Positions 11,332 through 25,053 of a stretch of DNA of 64,000 bases are shown here, piece after piece. This stretch comes from Rostratula benghalensis. Its lineage: Eukaryota; Chordata; Aves; Charadriiformes; Rostratulidae. Both the position numbers and the translations under genes were made by a program. The notes under the pieces were generated by a model. It ran no database searches and was not told the DNA's origin. It saw only the letters and a list, made by a program, of their open reading frames with translations. Each line of letters begins with the position of its first letter. The stretch's first letter is position 1. The stretch lies in contig VXAI01000087.1 in the NCBI GenBank assembly GCA_013399305.1, positions 2,701,336-2,765,335 on the forward strand. Direction: 5' to 3'.

Positions 11332-14067
11332 TAATAATTACCAATGTCTAGGAAGTCATTAATAATATTTTCAAACAAAAAATATTGTTTGTAGTTAAAC
11401 AGACTTTTCTGGGGGAAAAAATTAAAAAATTATACCACCTACTCACTTCAAGGTTAAAAGAGTAATGCAAATTCAGATGGGTCCCTGATGATCGAGGTAG
11501 GATTAACATATTTTCACCTTCTCTAATAGAACTGCTTTGGTACAAAATACATTGTTCTGCACTGTCATGATGTATGGCTCATATTTAGAAATCTGACAGT
11601 TTAGAAGTGCATTATGGTATTCCATTAAACTGAATGCATTTTTGTGCTGCACAGAAAAAGATAAAGAGGCCACAATTCCTGTCTTCTTTTTAAAAAATAA
11701 TGCCTTTTCTCACTACAGTAGTAAAAATTTTAGAAAATGCAGTATTTACTGGACTGGTAAATTCTGTTCTCTGTGTTTCAAAGCCATGAGGAAGATATAA
11801 CTCTTTATTTCATATAAATCCTAACTGCCTTACAAGAACATGAACTATATTAATTGATAGAGGTGTCACTAAAACCCTCATTTACAACTGCAATAACAGT
11901 AATTTTGAAAACCTTTGGAATTTGACCTGTAAGTGGACTGTGATGTTTCAACTTCTGAGTGATATTAATGACTTAAGTAATTGTAATACTGGCAATGCAC
12001 TGTTATTTCACAGAAAAACTCTGTCACTGAGACAAGAAAGAAGGGAAAGAGAAGGGGCAAGAAGAGGGGCTTAAGAAGGGAAAGAAAAGAGGACTGGAAA
12101 AACACCAGTAAAACTTCAAGTTAGCACATGCATGTGCAAAGACTCCTTATTACCGTGGTGACAGGAGGGTGCAAAGTTGTCTATAAACTCCTGGAATGTA
12201 GACAAGGTATTCATTTAAGACCTTTATCCATTCTTAATACACATTTGGCGTTGTACCGCTACAAACCCAGCTGTATCATAGAGGTTATTAGCCCATTGTC
12301 CAAATGCCTGAATTTTCCTTCACCTCATCAAGAATCTAGAGGATGCTTTTAAAATACTTTATCAGTTGACTCTTTTCTCAAGTAGTACACGGTTTACCTT
12401 CCATTCAGTCTTGTACTCAAAGTTTCCAAAATCAAGATGAATAAAGAAATGGCTGACAATCTCTCGATCCCATAGTGAGAATCATTTAAGTTAGTTGATC
12501 ATGAAGAAAAGCAAAATGGTGGTACTTGGTCAATGCAGTGGAATATACTCCTGAGTGAAAGTCCTTTCATGACGGGACCCAGAAAGGTTGCACTCTCAAA
12601 GCTTCAGCTGAGCATCTGAGCTCCTCTCTTCCCTTATGTTTGGATCAATAAAATGTAATGTGGAGCAAGAAGGTGGCAAAGCCATCACAGAATCACGCTG
12701 CAGATGCATGAAGCAGGAAGGGGGCTTTGAGAAAGCGTGGAAGAAGAACCACAAGGCCAAGGCCTGATGGTTCTGCTTTGCTCACCATCATCTGGAGCTG
12801 CGGGAAATTGTCCCTGGTGATTGTAGGTAAAAGTTACTCCATGATTACCTCCTTTTTAATGGTTTGAATTTGCTGCATGGCCATGGTTTTATTTCTGGGC
12901 TATAAATGACTATAACTATATTTCAAATAAAAATAAAAATAACAAAAATGGTTCTCAAAGTTTTGTATCCTCTGTTGTTCCTTACATCTAATTTTCTGTG
13001 ATCTTAGAAGACCATCAGATTTCAAATTGCCTGCCCTGGGGCTATTAGAATAGAAGCTGAAAAAACTTATGCCTATATGTCTGAACAACCTCTTGAGCTT
13101 TAGTGATGTTGTAATGTGGTAGAAAGGTCACACCTAAGTTTTAGAATGCTTCTAATATAAAACAAACCTAAGATCTTTCTACACAAAAGATAAAGAGTAA
13201 TAGTGCTGGTCTCCATAAAATTATTCCTCTCGTTTGGAGTAGTGGGGTGAGAAAAAACATGAGCCATGAAAAAGCACTTTAATATGACCAATCTTGTTAT
13301 TTTAGAGTACTGGGTGAACAGCTTATTAACTGCAACAAGAACCAGATCTTCCCAGGTGCAATTAGGGAATGGAAGAATGCATCAATGTTACAGTTTAAAA
13401 ACTGCTATATTAAATACCAGCTTTTGTCCCATGAGAGACTTACCTAGAACACTGCAGAAAGATTCACAAGGGCTAGGTTGCCAAAAAAATGTCACAATGA
13501 TTAGTGATTAAAAGCAAAGTTCCAGCAAGAACAAACTATTTCAGCAAGGTCACAATCTCCGGAATTTTTTTTAATAAGCAAATGTATTATTAAAACACCC
13601 TTAAAGGCTAACCCTGCTACCTGCTCACTCTCGAGGACATGGAGATTCCTGGTGAGATTTCTTTCTCTTCCATATGCAACACTGGCAGTTACCTTATGCA
13701 TCCAGCAGAGCTGCAAGAGACTCAAGCTTTCTTAAAAAGCTGGTGATATACTGGGCTAGTCCTGTTTACAGTCTCTCTCACAACACAGCTCCCGGGGAAG
13801 ACACAGAGGAATAAAAAAAAATCTGTTAAGGGAGGTCTACAGGAATTCTAGTCAAGAAGAATTTGGCCACTACTGAACAAAGAAGCCAACATCTCTAGAT
13901 TAACATGAAAACAAGGGCTTGCTTACTTCTATTAAACATTTTAACAAGGAAAGAAAAAAAAAAAACCCACAAACAAAACAACCCACAGGAAGACAGATAA
14001 CTTTAACCTCTCTTAGTACTTATATAGCCACTAGCAAAATAGTATCTAAACGCTTCACAGTCACTAA

Positions 14068-14268
14068 TGGATTTTTCTTCACAATGCTCCTTTGATGCAA
14101 GGAAGTCCTATTATCCTCATTCTTCTCCTGAAGAGCAGCGTCATGGAGAGATTAAGTCATTTATCCAATGTAACACAAGATGCCTATGGGAATGGCTATG
14201 TAATTTATCATGGATCTCCAGAGCCCCAGTTCAGTGGCTGAACCAGTAGACCATTCTCTTCTCAACAG
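14068..14268 (-). repeat. MIR-like tRNA-derived SINE
   Basis: On the plus strand ATTATCCTCATTCTTCTCC, GAGAGATTAAGTCATTTATC, ATCTCCAGAGCCCCAGTTCA and CCAGTAGACCAT follow in the order of a reverse-complemented MIR/CORE-SINE: core, then tRNA-like head. The match covers nearly full length at low identity, as expected for a copy older than the bird radiation. An open frame over this block (14067-14249) is coincidental. Confidence 0.6.
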
Positions 14269-17200
14269 ACAAGAGCTGCTGTACAGTACCTTAAATAACC
14301 TTTCAAAATAGCTACTTTTTATGTTTTGGGGTTTTTTTTTAATTCTATCACCATTCTAAATAAAGTTGTTAAAGAAACAGAGTTCGAGAAAGCTTAATTA
14401 AGCACCCTGCATCTTGTTTCAACATCAGCTGTGAAACTTGGCAACACAAATACTTTTCAGACTAAATAATACATTTCTTATTCAAAGCCAGCAGTAAAGC
14501 TAAAGCTCAGCAGCTTGGCAGCTGGCAAAGAACTGCATGCTCTGCAAATGACCATACTTTAATAAAGTCCTTTACAGGTGTTTTTCAAGGGTTTTCACAT
14601 TCTTGTGACTGAAAGCAGCTACCATCCTAGAAATATGTAAGCCTGAATATATGGCAGGAGCCATTTGGTAAGTACCAAAATATGTTATTTTCCTGGCAAA
14701 TTGCAAACAAAAGTGAAGAGATCAGTTTATCATTTGGTAAAACAGCTTAAAAACAAAACGAAGTTGATCCCTTTTTATATTCAATGGATGGTTTCAGTTT
14801 GAATGTAACTCATGTTGGAAGAGCACCCATGAGACCGTCAGTGTAACACACAGGGTCAGTATCTACTTCTAAAGATTCAAAATAATTAAAATATTGCACG
14901 AAAAGAAATTACTAATTTTTTCTCTTTATCCAGAGAATAAGTATAATTCACATCAGAAACCTAAAATTCTCCAGCCACTGTGTTCACCTGAAGGGACCAT
15001 GGCCAGGAGTGAAAAATTTACTAGGTCATGCTCCTTTAATCTTACCTTCTCCTTTGGGTGACTGCCAAAAGCACTGTTATGATGATGTTTATGAAAAAGA
15101 AAATGAACTAAGATCATCATTTAAATTCCACACAGTTCACAAACAACTTTCATATGGTAACAATTTTTGGTCACTGCTTGGCTTGACTGAATTTGAATTG
15201 GTGACCTAAAGGTGAAAGATCCTGCATTCCAGGATCAATCTCCATGCCATTCATTGTTTCCATTTTCTGAAGTTCAAAGTGGTAGAAGCAAGAGTTACAT
15301 GGTTAAACCCAGTTGCCTTCACCTTTCATCCAGTTAAATATTTTCAGATTTTTCCCCTTAAAATTATTCTATGCATAAACCACAATTATACCAAATTTTC
15401 TCATGTATAGAGAACTACTGATTAAAAAAAAAAAAAAATCTCCATTAAATAAGAAAATAATCTTCTGGTAGTTAGTCAATTTTTTGTATTAAAGAAGTCC
15501 TGCAAACAGTAAAAAAAAAAAAAAGCAGTGGTATGAATACAATGGTGCCTTCTAAAAACTGTCTGCATATTTCAAGGGATTTTAGCTAAGAGTATAAAAC
15601 AGCCTGCTTTGGTGAACTTAAAAATTATGACAACAAATTAAAAACCTGTGATCTTATGTTTTCCTAATTTCCTTCACAAACCTTCATACTTTCTTAATAC
15701 TCTTTAAAAAAAAAAAAAGGGTTTTGTGATCCAACAATTCTGCTCTGTGCTTGAAATACAAAACTTAACTAACACATGCATTCTTCTCAGCTTCAGTGAT
15801 AAAGTGAGTAAATTTATTTCCAGGAAATGGAGTTGTGAAAATTCTCAAGGAATTCTCTTCTCTATCTGATGTAAGAAGTGTCTGCCAAACCTTTGTAAAA
15901 TTTAACCTGCTAGAATTTTTATTCCGGGAATGGGAAGGGAATTGAGAGGAAACAGAGAAGAAAGATACACAGAAAAAATTACAAAAGCAATTTCCAAAAT
16001 AGACATAAGTGTGTCTAAAGTGTAGGCAACCAAAAAGTGTAGGCAACTGAATGAAAGACTCACACTATGCTATATTTTTTTACCCACTGAGACCACATTC
16101 TTGTTCACCTTTCCAAATACCTTAACTCATCACCGTTTTTAATGAGACGGGCATAAGAAAAAAGAATAACCTCTCATCCAAATTTATTACCATGTTATTT
16201 AATCTGCTGGTTCAACATCAACGTTTTTAAAGGTCTGTCTTTCACCCATGGAGCAATGAAACACAAAACTGAACACAATTGCAAATCCCTAATCTGATAT
16301 TGGGAGGAGGGCTACTAATCTATCCTCTGAATGCACCAACTCTATAAATTAACTTCAGCATAGAATTCTTACTGTAAAAGTTATACATTATTCAAGAGCA
16401 AAAAAAATAATCATTTCTGGTACATAATTTCACAACCTGGTAACTGTTTCTTCAGAGACTGATTGACTTTTATGATCTGTGCTATTTTAATTCTTTTTAT
16501 ATCAGCCACCATTTTCTTCCAGTGCCCTTTTCCTGCCTTAGATTCTTCAAATCTCAGCTGTGTCAACCAAAGCAACCAGACCACAACACCCTTAAAGACA
16601 CATTGAAAAAAAAAATAAAGGAGAAAAAAAAAAAGAAGGACCCAAAATTTGTTTCATGGCCTATTTGGTTTAACAACAGACCCAATGCCTATTCAAGCAC
16701 ATATAATTCAGAAGGCCTGCCTGGCAGCAATAAAGACTGAAATTGGATACTTCATGAGATTAATTACCTAGATAGGGCATGATAATGCTAGTCAAATGGG
16801 AAGGTAATTAAAGTGCACCTTCCATGAAAATTATTCATTGCTGATGGATCAGGTGACAGATAAATCAAAAGGCACTTAAAAAAAAGCTACAGGTTAACTT
16901 GTGGAAGGCGTTCCTCCCTGGAAGTGGTGGTAACCCCGGCCGCTTGTTCCCATCGGAAGACAAAAGGCAGGAGGGAAATGCAGCCTCTGAGAAAGAGGAA
17001 CCCGGAGAAAAGTTATCAGCCTTGTGCCTGCAGACAAAAGGGTCAGCTAGAGTGGAACCAGTCGGATGGCAGCCTTTGGATTACTAGACCCCTCTGCTTG
17101 TATACCATAAAGGGGTATTGCAACTGTTCAAGGTGGCAAGTGATGAATTAATAAGTTGAGTAGTCCCCCGGGTGCAATCCTTCCAGGCAGAGGACACGCT

Positions 17201-20200
17201 GCGGTAATCAAACGGGGTTATAAATTGTGTACATTGAAGGTGTACAAAATGCATCTCACTTCATCACCGTTAAGACAAGACTTCCTGAATTTGTCATTAA
17301 CTCTTTAGCTTCAATATATTTACTTAAAACAGTAAAAGTAAGAGAAAGAGCTTACAATAACAAAAGGGCAACTGATACTACCCAGCGGGATATACAGTCT
17401 AATGGAGATCACTGACTCTTACTTTCTACAGCTACAGGGGTCAAACTGCACTCCTTTTACACCAAAGTTCCCTTGAGATGTACTGATTAAGTTCAAAACA
17501 TTCAACTAAACGCATTTCTGAACGTAGGAAAAATACCAATAAAACAAACCAGGATCAAGTAATTTTTCACAGCTAGCTTATGCAAATTCCTAAGTATTTA
17601 TCCACTACTTGAAAAAAAAAAAAAAAAAAACAAAAAAAGAGCTATTTACTTGGGTAAGCATTTCCCAGATCCCAGATTTTTACAGAAAATTTCAAAATTA
17701 CTTTATTTAAGACGTAACATCTGATTATTAAAATGTATGAAAAATTATAGTTGAATAATTATCACCTTTTCCTAATGTTTTGGGGGTTTTTTTGTTTTGT
17801 TTTTTTTTAATAAGTGCTAACTCTCGAGGTTGTGATATTGGGATAATTGCGACTGTTCAGTGAAAGTTAAATGGAAAGCAACTTTGTGTCACCATTTTTA
17901 TGTTTAATAATAGTAAATAGCTATTTTCAAGGGCTTAGATAGCTACCAGGTTTGAAGGAAACCTTACCACTGACTTAGAACCAAGAGCATATATAGTCAA
18001 CAAAATTTTTCATCTCTTTTTTCCAAAAATCTTTACTTAATTTCTTCTCCAAAAAAAATGTGTTTAAGGTTTACCCACATTTTGAAACACCAGTTCAGCA
18101 TGTCACACCTTCAAAAGTGTTTTCTGCACCCTCAATGTTTTTTCCCTTCCCTAGGCTTCATAGTGAGTACAGGAAAGGAAAATTAAAGTCAGTACTGAAA
18201 AGTGATGTAAACTTCAAAAATATGAATTGCAAACTGAAGTCCTTTCTGCGTGCCCAATGGGAAGCACAACGCTTTTTTAAAACAGAATTTCTGACACCAG
18301 AATTTATGTTCCCAGTCTGGGGAACACATTCTGTATTCAAGGAAGTTTATACGATCATGTGACAAAAGAGGCATGGTTCTAGGTTGAATCATCTTCAATG
18401 TGGCATTTCCCCCAGGAAAGTTGTGCTAATTTTCTGCATAGCTTTATCACTTTGAGATTAGCTCATTACAATATTTTCTAAAAAGTCAAAGTTTATTGGC
18501 CACCTAAGGTACACATATAGCTCCGTAAGCTTAACCTAGTAAACTAGGGTTGAGTTAAGGACGGAGTGTCAACACCTGCTTGTTCATACCATTAATTTGT
18601 TAGCATGGGTAGCTGGTTGGGCAGAGCTGTGGCAAACTCAACATGGACACACTGTTTTGGGAGATAAAGAAGTTTAACTTTGCAAGCACATGCCCTGATG
18701 TGCCAGGAACAGGAGATGAGTCCTGATCCCTTTCGTGTAGGCATAGTTTTGGTAAATAGGGAATACGCATTAGCTCCTTCTCACGGCCTGTCTGCTAGTA
18801 CCCAAGTGGAGTTTGAGCTATTGGTTTAGATCTATAGATTGTTAAATGGGATGAGACTTGTCTGCCTGAGAGACCACCTCCATCCTTTATCCCTGCTGAA
18901 GTCAGCAGAGTTGAGAAGGGTGTCTTTGCCTCTTCGGCATCTAGAAATTACTCTCCAAAGCGTCATGAATGTGATAATATTCTGAGAGCCTGGGGTACCT
19001 GCTAGGGCAAAGGTTGAGAAACAGCTCCCAGGAGGATGGTGAACGAGTTCACTTGCTCTATTTATTGCTCATTGAAGGTTATCTGTTTGTAATTGTTCCG
19101 TGCCACTGCACGACTGGGTTAATTTATCGCTTACACAAAAGTATGTACCAATGATGGGTGGCCATCAGTGCATTACTGTAGGCAAGATAAATTGTAAGGC
19201 ACCTGCAACCTTCCTGGTGGGCATTCTTAACCAGCATTGAAATAAAGCATAGAACAAGTATTTTACATTTTTAAAACATTTTAACACGAGTGCTATAAAC
19301 TGCAATTGAGTGAAATACCCCTATTTTTAAGAAACCCCTGAATATGCATATCCTCACTAAACACCTTAGTTAATTCAGTCAATGGTAAAAAGCCTCAACA
19401 AGTCTTAATAGCATGAACTACTAATCAGATTAGCAAATTTATTTTTAAAGAGTTATAAAATGCTGAAGAAATTATTTTAAAATCTGCTTCCTTGGTTAGC
19501 ATTTCCTTGAAAACAAATAGAAGCATGTAAATGTTTAATGTTAACATTGTAGCAGAAAATAACATTTACATATGGGGGGGTGGGAGGAAGAGGGCATTCG
19601 TGTCATCAACTTTTGGCAGTTAATTTAGGTGGCTAAATAGGAAGGTAATCTAAAGCTTCCTCTGTAATTAAGGACAAGCCAATGCACAATTCCTAAATTT
19701 GGCTCCTGTTCTAAAGCACTCCCTAAAGAAACCTATCAATCTCCACTGACTACAACAATGTAAATATCCACCAAAGATTTAAATGCTAATGTTTAATGCC
19801 AACATCAAAGCACAGGACGTTTAGCCCTAAAATGCTTCATGTGATTAACTCTACATAATAGAGCAATGACACTTCTCCCTCTTCATTACCAGTTAAGCTG
19901 CAATACAAAAAATTAGAACTAGGGTGAAATTTTGATCTCGGCTACACAGGGGAATATTTGGAATAATTCCACAGGAGGTCCACAGAGACACATCATTAAA
20001 GTATTGGCTCTGAAATATTAACATCCAATTCCTCATTTCACAGCCATGATTACAGGCTCTATGAACTTAAATAGACTCTTTAGTGAAGTAAATGGCATTT
20101 CTCCACATAAGCATCTGGGTTTACTAGCTCTGAATCCGACCTGCTGACTCAGCCACTGCTGCCTGAAAGGGGCTTGGGCGCCATGGAAAAAAAAAAAATG

Positions 20201-20600
20201 AGTGCTCCGTGATGCATTAGAAAATACGGTACTTAAAAAAGAGAAATCCTTAGATGACAGACAGACAGAAAAGGTCAAAAGGAGAGATGGTAAATAGATC
20301 CATCAGCAGGTATGAGATGGGAGATAGAGAAACTGAAGGGTCTGCTGCTGCAAACATGTACATGTGAGAGGTAACCCTGGTTTCAATGGATAATTGTGTA
20401 CAAGAAGCTGTTGAAACACAGGTAAACGTTTATGAGGGTAATCTTTAAAAAGAAAAGCTAAAACTCATAATGACAGGACTCTTCCCTAGAGGCTTAAGCT
20501 TGCTTCAGAGGAAGTGAGATCGGCCTTAAAAATTCTGAAAAAGACACTAACAGGCTCAAAAATCAGTGATATTAAAAAGAGATTAAGCTACATGTAGGCA

Positions 20601-20624
20601 TGTGTGTGTATATGTGTGTGCACG
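20601..20624 (+). repeat. (TG)n microsatellite, interrupted
   Basis: TG dinucleotides interrupted once by TATA and ending in CACG. Too short to be strongly polymorphic. Open frames on both strands here are products of the repeat. Confidence 0.85.
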
Positions 20625-23600
20625 TCGCTCCCTCTCTTTTCCTGGGACCCATATAAGGCAGAAAACAGACAGAAGATCCCATTCTGCACTTCTAAGATTT
20701 CTTTCATTGTATAAGAAAAATACCAGCAGTTCTCAGAATAATTTTTCTTACAATTTTCTGTGTTTCTGCACATGTAGGTCCTGAAAATTTAAACCTACAG
20801 ACGAAAAAAAAAAAGCAGCAGGTTTCAACTACAGCTGTCACTAAAGCCTGCTTTATTTCGTGGGTTGCTATCAGAAACAAACCACCTTATGGAAACAGAA
20901 ATGCAGCTTGTTATAAGCTTGAATTTAGGACATTTATATTGGTCCCACAATAAGAAGATTTCTGTGTCATTATGGTGAGCATGATTTAGTTGACTTATGT
21001 TCGAATGCAGACACCGTTATGTAACACTTAGCTCAGACAAATGGTCCTGTTCTTGATCTTCCCTATTCTACTGTAGTTAATGACCAAATATTGTTAAAAA
21101 TTGGGACACTAATTATCTGATGTCGACATGTTATGGATAATTAAGAATTGCTCACTCTGAAGCCATGCTAATTGTTTTTCACAGGTCTCCTTCTCTCGTC
21201 CTTGTGTCCTCAACAAGGCAAGCAGCTACAGGTTTATGCGTACATCTCTGTCACGTACTTTGTCACAGAACATACATCATCCTTTCTGGCTCATCCCCGA
21301 TTAATTTTGCTGGCTTGCAGCAATTATCTCTCCCTTTGTGACTGACCTCCTGGTAAATGGAGTGCATGATAGCTGGGCAATTTTTTTTTTCCTGCGTATT
21401 TTACTACTTAATTGATCTTTGTTGGATGCCCACAATAGAATATACTAAACTTAAGTCATAAAATGGTTGAAATCGAGAGAAAGTGGTAACCAGGTTTTCT
21501 CAATTGTAGTTGACAGCTGTAAAAATCAGATCTTGATAATGTTCTCTCATTTACCCTATTACTTGGATCAGTTGCTTAAAGCTGTTAATGATCCTCTTGG
21601 ATCAATGTCTTTTGCTTGTAGCTATAATTTACTGCATTGGTGGATTAGTACAGATGTTTTCATAGATAGCTCTGCATCATTCCACCAGATTGCTGTCTGC
21701 ATCAAATTTGCTTCCATTCATCACTAACGAAGCAAAGAAAAAGATAATCAGCATTTCCTATCTTAACATTAACTATTGAACTCAGGATAACAATTTTATT
21801 GTCAATTTGCAGCCTTCAGCCATGGCTTCCTTCAGTAAATTGCCCTGAGAATTTCCTCTAGGAGAAGATTCCATGATACATTTTGACTGCAGCAGGGAAA
21901 GACTTGTACAAAATAATTAATCCACTGAAGAGCAGTAGACATAACTGTTCCATTAAGACTATGCTCTATGGAGTCAGGGCTGGTTCTATCAATCACATGC
22001 AAAGCTGAAGAAACTACATAGGGCAGCAACGTGTCAGGGAGGGCAAAAATTGTCCAGACTTACTAATTACCCAGACTATTCTGGCTCCTGAAAAATCTGC
22101 TTCCACCCATGCAGCTGTCATAATGGGTAAACCAGCAATGTCTACTGCTGTTAGGGAAGGCATCTCCTTATTACCCCAGTAGCATCAGAAAGATCAAGCC
22201 CAGCTCTTCACAGCCCTTTATTTTGCCCTAACTTTCCAATCCATCTTGGCTATCTTCACCATTACCTGCCTGAAGTGAAGCATTTATCCTCAGGTCACTA
22301 GTACTCCCTAAGTGGCTAAAAGGCCATGGGCCAGAAAGGGAAGATTTGTATTTTTCACCTGAGGGCCCATTTAGCCAAAACTCCGTTTTTCTGTCTACAA
22401 AAGCAGGCTTGCTGGCACATGCAACAAATAAAAAATAAGTAACTGAATAAAATAGAAACTGTTTCAAAAGAGCAGCAGCAGAATCTCTGACTGTTTCTAA
22501 TGAGAATACATACATAAAGCAAACTGGAAATGCACTGTCTTAAGAAGCTGGAAAAATCTACATGGCACCTCTTTATAGACAGTTAACTACAAGGCTGAAC
22601 TTCATCCCTAGAGTGGTGGACTTGAACCTTGCTTTAAGAAAGCTCTTGCTTCAAGAGATTCTTCATCCCTTCCTGCAGTGTCTTTTTGGCATGTTTAACC
22701 TCACTAGCTGTGACAGACTCACCAGAAAGGTCTTCCAGCTGTTAAGTAGGTACTGGTATGAGGAATCTCTCCCATCGAGAAGTTGCATGCTTAGCTATTC
22801 TATCATTTAAATTTAATGGAGAAACTTCTTTAGCTCTCCCTTTATAAGCTATCTTCTCTCTTTTAAAAACTTCCGCAGGAGTCATTACAGTAGGCTGGCT
22901 CCATGCCACGCTGTCATCAAATGCTACACTCTATAGAGATATTACAGGTAAAGAATTTTTTTCATTTAATATATACAACCTCCATTAGGACTGCACATTT
23001 ACTGGCACTTGTGCACTTGCCATAGTGCCTTTCTGTGGCGATGCTCCTTTCTCATTGCAAACGCACCTGTGCACTTAGAGGGTTTTGTTTGTTGCAATAA
23101 GAATGGCACTCAAATTCTTCAACAGGTCTGAACCAAACCATCAAATACTAGGAAATTCAGGGACAAAACTTCTAATGTCTTACTTGGCTACATTTATGAT
23201 CATATTCTTTTTCTTTGAATTTCATTCTTTCTAGGCAAAATAACAAAGAGATGAAACACCTTAATAATATATTACACTGTACTAAAGTAAGATCTCAGAA
23301 CTCATGAGCACAGTGGGTTTGACCGAGATTAATTCAAACACTATGCATTATTCTGTCCTACTGATATCAATATTTCACAGTTTTGTTAACTGAAGGAATT
23401 TAAATCTGTTTTGTAAATATTGGAAACCAAATCTTCCTTCTGCTTTTATGAGGCCAGCTATGTGTTGTTATTAGCTACATAAGAATAAGAAACAGGAAGC
23501 TCACAACAAACAAACGAAAGATACCATTGAGAAATACATGACAGCACCAGATCAGGCCTTTCTTTTTTGCCAGTTTCCCCACTGCATTTCTCTTTTAGGT

Positions 23601-25000
23601 CACAATATTGTCATAACGACAATCACCTAAAATTATTTCCTGTGTCAGTTCTAAAGTTTCCAGACAAATATGTGCCTACATCTCGTAATCATCATCATGA
23701 CATTATATTGGTAGGAGAATGACACACGTGGCCAATACACCAACAAATAAGATTGAGCTCATGAGATCCTGCTGACGGTGTTCAGCAATTACCTGGACCC
23801 TGCATCCAGTGAGCATATTACAGTTCACAGGAAGCAGAAAAAGGAAAATCTGGAGATATAGTTCTGCTGTCAAATCCAAAGGTCTATGAAAGTGTTCTTT
23901 TTTGCACATGAGCTAATTAGCACCAGACTGTGTATCACCCTGCACAAATGATAAACTGACTTCATGTCTTTGTACTGCAGGTATCTTAAAAGTCTGAGGT
24001 TGGCCATGTCTTTGCAGAACTACGTATAAGAGTCACCAAAAAGTAATGTGAAGCTCAAAGAGGACTACTTAGTTTCTACTCTGTTCAAAAAGGACTTATG
24101 GTCATGAGAAATTATCTAACTATGGACAAAGTGTCAGAAGTAGAACTCTTTTTCAAAACTTTCTGGGACTGGTCATAGAAAATGTGATGTTGATACATAT
24201 ATGGGTTTTTTTAAGGTCAGGATTAATTTGTCATCACTACTTTTAAGAAGACAATTGGTGTAACTCATAAACATTGAGGAGATGTCTGGCCCGTGCTTGT
24301 AATGTTAGAAGAAAAAGTGGGTCCCAATGCTTTGTGTCACATTAGCAAACTGATCTCCTCTTTTGTTGGCTAAATTATACTTTATATCACTCTTTTTCTT
24401 CCTCAAGTATGTAGTTACCAGCTGTGTAGCTAATGAATTTATACTTTAGTAGTGGATGTTTGACTGTGGTGACACAACCTGTATTTCAATGGCTCAGCAT
24501 ACAGGGAAGTTAACAGCCCTGTGACTGTCATGTTTCTCCTAGCAGGATGCTACCAAACATTCAACATAAATAGAAGCTTAATCTGACCATTTCTAATTCA
24601 GAGCTTTGGTTCTGTGAAGGGAAAGCCTTATTTTGTCTTTGTACATTCGAGTGTAGAGTGTAGCTTCCCACTATTTTAATTTCTACATATTTTAAAATTC
24701 ACAGTCTCTACCAGAAAACCTTCCTCAGTTTCTTAATGAAAATGATTTTATCTATTTCTAAAAAGCTTTTATGGTACAGCTGGACAGGCAAGAGTTCTGA
24801 TACCTATTTGGAAAAATAAATATTCTTAGTATACTAAAAAAATTTTAAATAATTCAAATGATATTCAGCCACAAACTGATGTGCAAAACTCTGCTGCTGT
24901 CAGAATAAAAATGTGATATGACATTAAAGTTTCCTTTTAGGACAACAGAGTGCCCACAGCTTTGGTTCCTGTATGTTCTGATAGAGCACAAGGTTCAAAT

Positions 25001-25053
25001 CCTGCTCCTATTGAAGTCAATGACAAAACTTCCATTGACTTCAGCGGTGCAGG
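25001..25053. repeat. 53-bp imperfect inverted repeat, possible MITE or ancient repeat remnant
   Basis: The left arm CCTGCTCCTATTGAAGTCAA (continuing TG, 25001-25022) pairs with the right arm CATTGACTTCAGCGGTGCAG (continuing G, 25033-25053) around a 10-base loop. The arms hold the motif TTGAAGTCAATG and its complement. Sequences of this wording occur widely in reptile genomes as I recall, so this is probably an ancient repetitive element rather than a local hairpin. Family not identified. Confidence 0.6.
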
